A DNA stretch of 6,058 bases from Deltaproteobacteria bacterium (GTDB lineage Bacteria; Desulfobacterota; Desulfovibrionia; Desulfovibrionales; Desulfovibrionaceae), in assembly GCA_031280335.1 (NCBI GenBank), contig JAITGZ010000258.1, forward strand, positions 1 to 6,058, read 5' to 3'. Shown here piece by piece: positions 1 through 4,500 of this stretch. The notes under the pieces were generated by a model that ran no database searches, was not told where the DNA came from, and saw nothing but the letters and a program-made list of their open reading frames with translations. How positions within the stretch are numbered: the first letter of the stretch is position 1; every line of letters starts with the position of its first letter. Position numbers and translations under genes: made by a program.

Positions 1-64
1 AGCCGTCTCCTTGAAGAAGGCAGAAACGCGGCGGGCTTTTGAACATTTTCAAAGTTAAAATGCC

Positions 65-787
65 CTAGAAACGGTAAGTAAAACCCACACTGATTACAGG
101 CATTATTTTAAATGAATCCAGGGTATCATTCAGATCCTTCAATTCTTTGCTTGTATCAGCTTCAATCTGATTTTTAACCCAGGCCGGTACAGCCGGGTCC
201 GTAGTCACCCAAAAGTCGGCTTTGGGTTTGCTGTACAGCGCGCCCAGGGAGAAGGCGAAGTTAACCGCGTTGTGGCGGCCGTATTCCACCCCGTAGCCCA
301 GGCCCACATAAGGGGCGAAGTGGTTCCATTTAATTTCCAGATCGGCTCGGCCAACTTGGTTGGCTTGATATTTATGGTCGCCGATTTCTATTTCATGCCC
401 GGCCTTGGGGGTCATACCAAAGTTTATGCCGTATTTAAGATAATAAAGACCGGCGGTAAGGCGGAAACTGCCTGCAAAGGGGTGAACATCCGCCAGGAGG
501 CCGGCGTTGTACCAATCAACATTGGTTGAAAGGGACACATCATCTTCGTCCGTGCTGGAAGAAGCCGAATTTAAAGCCATATCCACCAGGGATTGCATGG
601 GAAGATAGTTGCCCTGAAGGCGGATTTTGAACCAGTCGTTAATCTGGTAACCGAGATTCAGGCCCAGACCCATGGGCATGTTCAGGTCAAGACCGGCGAA
701 CACCCCACCGGCGCGCGCCGGGACGGCCTGGATCAGGTTTAGACAGAACAAGGCCAATAAACAAGCCGGACGTAAGAATTTTTTCAT
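65..787 (-). CDS. Putative outer-membrane beta-barrel protein
   Basis: A 240-residue protein predicted to be exported and inserted in the outer membrane as a small beta-barrel. Residues 1-26 form a signal peptide: positive MKK start, hydrophobic core at about 8-20, and signal peptidase I site PARA before GG at 27-28. There are cysteines in the core, but LALFC is not a good lipobox, so a lipoprotein is unlikely. The mature part shows alternating hydrophobic and polar residues with glycine and aromatic patterns (GLGLNLGYQI at 40-49, PYVGLGYGVEYG at 159-170) and ends in VGFTYRF. A terminal phenylalanine after alternating residues is the usual barrel-assembly signal. A Ser/Asp/Glu-rich stretch at 74-84 and a charged stretch at 206-224 look like surface loops or turns. 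The ATG start is supported by AGGGAG at 793-798, five bases upstream. I do not recognise a specific family and cannot name a substrate. It could be a structural protein or a small porin. It appears monocistronic, with its own promoter. Confidence 0.85.
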   Translation of the reverse strand: MKKFLRPACLLALFCLNLIQAVPARAGGVFAGLDLNMPMGLGLNLGYQINDWFKIRLQGNYLPMQSLVDMALNSASSSTDEDDVSLSTNVDWYNAGLLADVHPFAGSFRLTAGLYYLKYGINFGMTPKAGHEIEIGDHKYQANQVGRADLEIKWNHFAPYVGLGYGVEYGRHNAVNFAFSLGALYSKPKADFWVTTDPAVPAWVKNQIEADTSKELKDLNDTLDSFKIMPVISVGFTYRF

Positions 788-839
788 ATGTACTCCCTGG
801 TCGCTCTTTGGCTACGGATTGGCACTAATCGCACGATAA

Positions 840-868
840 TTTATAATCCATTGGCGCGTGTTTGTAAA
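840..868 (-). promoter_or_regulatory. Sigma-70-type promoter for the outer-membrane protein gene
   Basis: Reading leftward, a -35 box TTTACA (868-863, 5 of 6 matches to TTGACA) is followed after 17 bases by a -10 box TATAAA (845-840, 5 of 6 matches to TATAAT). Transcription would start near 833, giving a leader of about 45 bases before the ATG at 787. The -35 box overlaps the -35 box of the rightward promoter at 862-890. This is pattern-based; no start site has been measured. Confidence 0.6.
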
Positions 869-890
869 TAGGGCGGCCTAAGGGTAAAAT
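862..890 (+). promoter_or_regulatory. Sigma-70-type promoter for a short rightward transcript
   Basis: TTGTAA (862-867, 4 of 6 to the -35 consensus) and TAAAAT (885-890, 5 of 6 to the -10 consensus) are separated by exactly 17 bases. The predicted start is near 897. Nothing longer than the 22-codon ORF at 941-1009 lies before the strong terminator at 1008-1040, so the transcript would be about 145-150 nt. The -35 match is moderate. The call gains weight from the ordered series promoter, ribosome binding site, ORF and terminator. Confidence 0.45.
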
Positions 891-930
891 TTTTAAAAGA
901 ATTCAGCTTGCTGGGCAGACATGGTTTTTG

Positions 931-938
931 GGAGGTGA
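931..938 (+). promoter_or_regulatory. Strong ribosome binding site for the 22-codon ORF
   Basis: GGAGGTGA lies two bases before the ATG at 941, so the GGAGG core is five bases upstream. It is a near-perfect complement to the 16S rRNA tail and stronger than the site of either large gene in the window. It is the main reason to take the very short ORF seriously. Confidence 0.55.
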
Positions 939-940
939 AG

Positions 941-1009
941 ATGATACATGCAGTGGTAAAATGCGTCATCTCCGCCTTGAGTCGCAAGTTTATGAGTAAT
1001 GTAAAGTGA
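941..1009 (+). CDS. Candidate small protein, 22 residues
   Basis: An ORF of 22 codons plus TGA, beginning MIHAVVKCVI and ending MSNVK. The peptide has a hydrophobic first half and a basic second half (K7, R15, K16, K22, no acidic residues) with one cysteine at position 8, so it could be membrane-associated or RNA-associated. No family is recognisable. Support comes from context: a 17-base-spaced promoter at 862-890, GGAGGTGA five bases (core to ATG) upstream, and a stop codon that falls in the first bases of a rho-independent terminator stem. No rightward gene follows, so an attenuator leader peptide is not a ready explanation. A hairpin at 940-949/961-970 would bury the start codon and may modulate translation. 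The alternative is that the transcript is a non-coding RNA and the ORF is chance. Codon statistics mean little at this length. Confidence 0.4.
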   Translation: MIHAVVKCVISALSRKFMSNVK

Positions 1010-1040
1010 AAAGCCGGGGGAGGAGAGACCCCGGCTTTTC
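1008..1040. terminator. Bidirectional rho-independent terminator
   Basis: A perfect 12-bp inverted repeat: GAAAAGCCGGGG at 1008-1019 pairs with CCCCGGCTTTTC at 1029-1040 around a 9-base loop. The outer bases GTAAA (1001-1005) and TTTAC (1041-1045) extend it, with a two-base bulge. Rightward, the GC stem is followed by TTTTCTTT. Leftward, it is followed by TTTTCACTTT. It can therefore end the rightward small transcript and the leftward RNA from the promoter at 1185-1214. On the leftward RNA the loop is C/U-rich (UCUCUCCUC). Confidence 0.85.
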
Positions 1041-1043
1041 TTT

Positions 1044-1066
1044 ACCGCGAAGGAGGCTGACGCGGT
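1044..1066 (-). other. RNA hairpin with anti-Shine-Dalgarno loop
   Basis: On the leftward strand, ACCGCG and CGCGGU form a perfect 6-bp stem around the loop UCAGCCUCCUU. The 7 bases CCUCCUU equal the ribosome-binding part of the 16S rRNA 3' tail. Read rightward, the same DNA gives AAGGAGG but no start codon at a usable distance, so it is not a ribosome binding site for a rightward gene. Confidence 0.5.
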
Positions 1067-1184
1067 TACATAAAGACGTGCGCCGCAAGGCTGTTAGCGG
1101 CTTATTCCGCCGCCGTGCGTTTCCGGTCGCCACAACGGGAAGGCGCGGCATAAGGCGGAGATTGTCGTCTTTTTCTTTAATCCC

Positions 1185-1214
1185 TGTATAGATGAAAATG
1201 ACAATGATTGTCAA
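1185..1214 (-). promoter_or_regulatory. Leftward sigma-70-type promoter with upstream AT tract
   Basis: The -35 box TTGACA (1214-1209) is a full match. After an 18-base spacer the -10 box is TATACA (1190-1185, 4 of 6). Immediately upstream in the leftward sense (1216-1258) the DNA is almost all A and T with A- and T-runs, resembling an UP element. The operator-like palindrome at 1199-1213 overlaps the -35 box and fills part of the spacer, the usual position for a repressor. It drives the putative small RNA at 1003-1178. Confidence 0.55.
1194..1213. promoter_or_regulatory. Fur-box-like operator (perfect 7-1-7 palindrome)
   Basis: TGACAAT-G-ATTGTCA (1199-1213) is a perfect inverted repeat with a one-base centre. 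It agrees at 12 of 14 defined positions with the Fur/PerR-type core TGATAATNATTATCA. The 19-mer GAAAATGACAATGATTGTC (1194-1212) matches the classical E. coli Fur box at 15 of 19 positions. It sits over the -35 box and spacer of the leftward promoter, so iron-loaded Fur would be expected to repress it. A PerR-, Zur- or MntR-like regulator is an alternative, since these sites can look alike. Confidence 0.5.
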
Positions 1215-1509
1215 GCTCTTTTTTAAGAAAAATTAAAATAAATTAATTTTTGAAATATTCAGATATCACACTGTGTTGTACTAAAGAAAGGAAGACGTCT
1301 GGCATCTTTGCCAAAATATTTTAAAAACCACCATAGTGGGAGTTCGTTGCAGAGAAGAGGGGCAGGCACCAGCAATCATAAAAAGAGGCGCATTATTGGG
1401 ACGAACTTGCGCATTCTCTTGCGGGTGTAGGATATTATTGTAGAGGGTGGCCGGGGGAAATTTATCCCCCCCGGATGGGGATGGAGCTATCGCCCCAAAA
1501 TGCGCAATT
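1215..1509. other. Non-coding spacer between the small-RNA promoter and the large gene
   Basis: Positions 1215-1260 are AT-rich and probably act as upstream promoter sequence for the leftward RNA. The rest contains no ORF with a ribosome binding site. Short structures present are a weak 5-bp hairpin at 1300-1313 (TGGCA/TGCCA), a 4-bp stem CCAC/GTGG at 1328-1339 followed on the leftward strand by TTTTT, and the GC-rich hairpin at 1451-1474. GCGCATT occurs twice, 21 bases apart (1388 and 1409). I see no tRNA, insertion sequence end or CRISPR unit. Confidence 0.6.
1451..1474 (-). terminator. GC-rich 3' hairpin downstream of the large gene, U-tract missing
   Basis: CCGGGGG (1451-1457) and CCCCCGG (1468-1474) form a perfect 7-bp GC stem around a 10-base loop, 36 bases past the stop codon of the large gene in its direction. 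The following leftward bases are CCACCCTCTAC, with no T-run, so it is not a standard rho-independent terminator. It may stabilise the 3' end or help termination together with the weak CCAC/GTGG stem and T5 at 1323-1339. Confidence 0.35.
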
Positions 1510-4500
1510 TCAAAGTTGAAAAGTTTCAGGTGTCGGCACCGGCATCAGACTGCCGGCTGCGGCGTTACGGGCCACGGTCATCATAAGTTTGAGCCGGTTG
1601 ATCTGGTTTACCTCGCTCACGCCCGGGTCGTAGTCTATGGCGGTGATGTTGGCTGCGGGGTATCTTTCTTTCAGGGCCTTGAGCATGCCGCGTCCGGTGA
1701 TGTGGTTGGGCAGGCAGGCGAAGGGCTGTACACAGACAATGTTATTTACCCCTGTTTCCAATAGTTCCATCATTTCTCCGGCCAGAAGCCAGCCTTCTCC
1801 GGACTGGTTGCCCAGTGAAACCATGCCGGAGGCAAGCTCAGCCAGCTTGTTTATGTGAATGGGCAGGCCGAAGAGCGGGCTTCTTTTCAGGCGTTGACGC
1901 ATGAAGCCTCGCATCCATTCAATCAGGGTGGTGGCGGTGTTGTAAGCCAGCGATGCCTTTAGTCCCAGGCCGTAATGGCTGCGGTCATAGCGGGGGCCGT
2001 AGGTGCAGTATAAAAAGAAGTCCAGCAGATCCGGCACCACGGCCTCGCCGCCCTCGGCCTCAATTTTTTCCACCAGGTTGTTGTTGGCCTCGGGGTGAAA
2101 TTTGACCAGGATTTCTCCCACCACGCCCACTCTGGGTTTGCGCGCCCCGCTGATGGGCAGGCGTTCAAAGTCACCCACGATGCCTGCGATCAGGCTTTTG
2201 AATTCATTCAGGCCGCTTTTGCCGGCCAGGGATTCGCGGCAGCGCGCATCCCATCGGGCGTATAGGGCATCGGCTGAGCCTTTTTCTGTTTCATAGGGGC
2301 GCATACGGTACAGGCAGCGCATGAGCAGATCGCCGTAAAGCACAGCCTGTACCGCTTTTTTGATCAGGCGAAAGCTGTAGCTGAATCCTGGGTTGTCTTC
2401 CAGTCCGGCGGCATTGAGAGAAATCACCGGGATATGATCCCAGCCCATATCTCGCAGCGCTTTGCGGATCAGGGCGATATAGTTGGTAGCGCGGCATTGT
2501 CCGCCGGTTTGGGAGATGATCAGCGCGGTGCGGTTAAGATCGTAGCGCCCGCTGGCCACAGCCTCAATGAGCTGCCCTGTTACCATGATGCAGGGATAGC
2601 AGGCGTCGTTATGCACATATTTAAGGCCGTATTCCAGGGCGGTCTTACCGGGGGCGTCAAGAATGGTCAGGTTGTAGCCCTCGGCCCTGAAGGCCGGTAC
2701 GAGCAGGGAAAAATGCACGGGTGACATTTGGGGGGCAAGGATGGTGTAATCCTCGCGCATGTGCGGCATAAAGGGGGATTTGCGCGGCGAAGGCACTTTG
2801 TTGCCAGGGGAGGGGGCGGCCACCGGCTTGTTGCGGCGTTCACGTTCGTCCAGGGCGGCCTTGAGCGAGCGGACGCGGATGCGCGCCGCCCCCAGGTTGT
2901 CACCCTCGTCAATTTTGATCAAGGTGTAAATTTTGTTTTCGGCCTGGAGTATTTCGTCCACCTGATCCACGGTCAGGGCGTCCAGTCCGCAGCCGAAAGA
3001 GGTAAGCTGCACCAAATCCAGGCGGGGTGAGACCGCTGCAAGGGCTGCGGCACCGTAAAGCCGTGAGTGGTAGCTCCATTGATCCACCACGCGCAGTTTT
3101 TCCGTAATGCGCGGCGCGCCCAGGTGGGCCACGCTGTCCTCGGTGAGCACGGCCATGCCTTCTTCTGTGATCAGCTTGTCTATGCCGTGGTTTATGCCTG
3201 GGTCGATATGGTATGGGCGGCCCGCCAGCACAACTCCCCTGCGTCCGTTTTGCTGAAGATATTCCAGCGTTTCCGCGCCCTTGTTCCGTATGTCTTCCCT
3301 GGCTTTTTGCATTTCCACCCAGGCTTCTTCCAGGGCGCTGGCGATTTCGCGGCTGCCAAGGCCGTCATTTTTAAACTCCCCGGTCAGGACGCGGCGCATG
3401 GATTTTAGATCCGCCATATTCAGAAAAGGGTTGTGAAATTTGATCTTCCGGCTGCGAATCGTGTCCACGTTGCAACGGATGACCTCGGAATAAGAGCTGA
3501 CCACCGGGCAGTTGTAATGATTGCTGGCGTGATTGAATTCCCGCCATTCATAAGTGACGGAGGGGAAGAAGATACGGTCAACCTTGCGGGCCATGAGGTA
3601 TTCAATGTGTCCGTGTACCAGTTTGGCCGGGTAGCAGGCCGATTCTGAGGGTATGGTGTCCATGCCCAATTTGTACAGTCCGTTGCTGGAGCGGGAAGAA
3701 AGCACCACCTGAAAGCCCAGCCGGGTGAAAAAGGTATGCCAGAAAGGGTAGTTTTCAAACTGGTTCAGCACCCTGGGTATGCCCACGCTGCCGCGCCGAG
3801 CTTTTTCTTTGTCCAGAGGCCGGTAGTTGAACATGCGTTCTAGTTTATAGGCGTAAAGGTTGGGCAAGGCTTCGCGTTCCGGGGCGCTTTCCGCCTGGGC
3901 ACCTTTCTCGCAGCGGTTGCCGGATATGAATTTGCGCCCGTCATTGAAGGTGTTGATGATAATCCGGCAGCGGTTGCCGCAGAAAGCGCAGTTGTCCAGG
4001 CGTTTTTCCACTCGGAAGCTGGGCAGTTCTTCCGGGCGGATGAAGCTTGAGACCCGGCCCGGCGTGTGGCGCTCACGGGCGATCATGGCCGCGCCGTACG
4101 CGCCCATGAGCCCGGCTATATCCATGCGTATAACCTGCCGTCCGGTGAGCAGTTCAAAGGCGCGCAGTACCGCTTCATTGTAAAACGCGCCGCCCTGTAC
4201 GATGATTTTTTCCGGCAGGTCGTCAATGCGGCGCAGGCGGATGACCTTATACAGGGCGTTGCGGATCACTGCGTAGGAAAGTCCGGCGGATATGTCCGCC
4301 ACAGTCGCGCCTTCTTTCTGGGCCTGTTTGACCATGGAGTTCATGAATACGGTGCAGCGGGTGCCCAGATCCACCGGTTGGGCGGCGGATAGGGCCATTT
4401 GCGCGAAATTGGCCACATCCATATGCAGGGAGCGGGCGAAGGTTTCAATGAAAGATCCGCAACCGGCGGAGCATGCCTCATTGAGGGAGATGCTGTGGAT

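Larger units (their letters stand above)
1003..1178 (-). ncRNA. Candidate small regulatory RNA under a Fur-like operator
   Basis: No plausible ORF with a ribosome binding site lies on this leftward transcript, yet it has a promoter with a consensus -35 box, a perfect operator-like palindrome, and a strong terminator. Predicted start is A at about 1178-1176 and predicted end is near 1003, about 175 nt. The 5' end is purine-rich (AAAGAAAAAGACG). The middle is GC-rich and can fold in several ways, for example GCGGC/GCCGC pairings. A perfect hairpin at 1044-1066 (stem ACCGCG/CGCGGU) exposes an 11-base loop containing CCUCCUU, the complement of a Shine-Dalgarno sequence. The terminator loop is also C/U-rich. 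Such loops are how many trans-acting RNAs block ribosome binding sites. I do not recognise 6S, tmRNA, SRP, RNase P or a known riboswitch. The alternative is a long leader or read-through into the gene at 787. Extents are predicted only. Confidence 0.45.

Noticed and set aside
45..60. TTTCAAAGTT at the 3' end of the outer-membrane gene, repeated at 1508-1517 at the 3' end of the large gene
   Set aside because: A 10-base AT-rich match can occur by chance. Neither copy forms a convincing terminator.
1..64. GGCGGGCTTTT (31-41) as half of a terminator
   Set aside because: No complementary arm of useful length is inside the window; only AGCC at 1-4 could pair with GGCT.
272..529. Rightward ORF opposite the outer-membrane protein gene
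   Set aside because: It is a complementary-strand shadow with no ribosome binding site or promoter. The leftward frame has a signal peptide and barrel features.
819..834. TTGGCAC-N5-GC resembling a sigma-54 promoter
   Set aside because: The GG and GC elements are 8 rather than 10 bases apart, and the -12 TTGC element is missing.
1050..1056. AAGGAGG read rightward as a ribosome binding site
   Set aside because: No start codon follows within 4-12 bases. It is better explained as the complement of the anti-Shine-Dalgarno loop.
1006..1191. Rightward 61-codon ORF
   Set aside because: It begins with GTG inside the terminator stem, is dominated by Arg codons from GC-rich structure, and has no ribosome binding site.
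990..1214. Leftward 74-codon ORF across the putative small RNA
   Set aside because: It needs a TTG start lying inside the -35 box itself, has no ribosome binding site, and runs through hairpin and terminator sequence.
1281..1379. Leftward 32-codon ORF starting at 1379
   Set aside because: The bases before its ATG are pyrimidine-rich with no ribosome binding site, and no promoter or terminator frames it.
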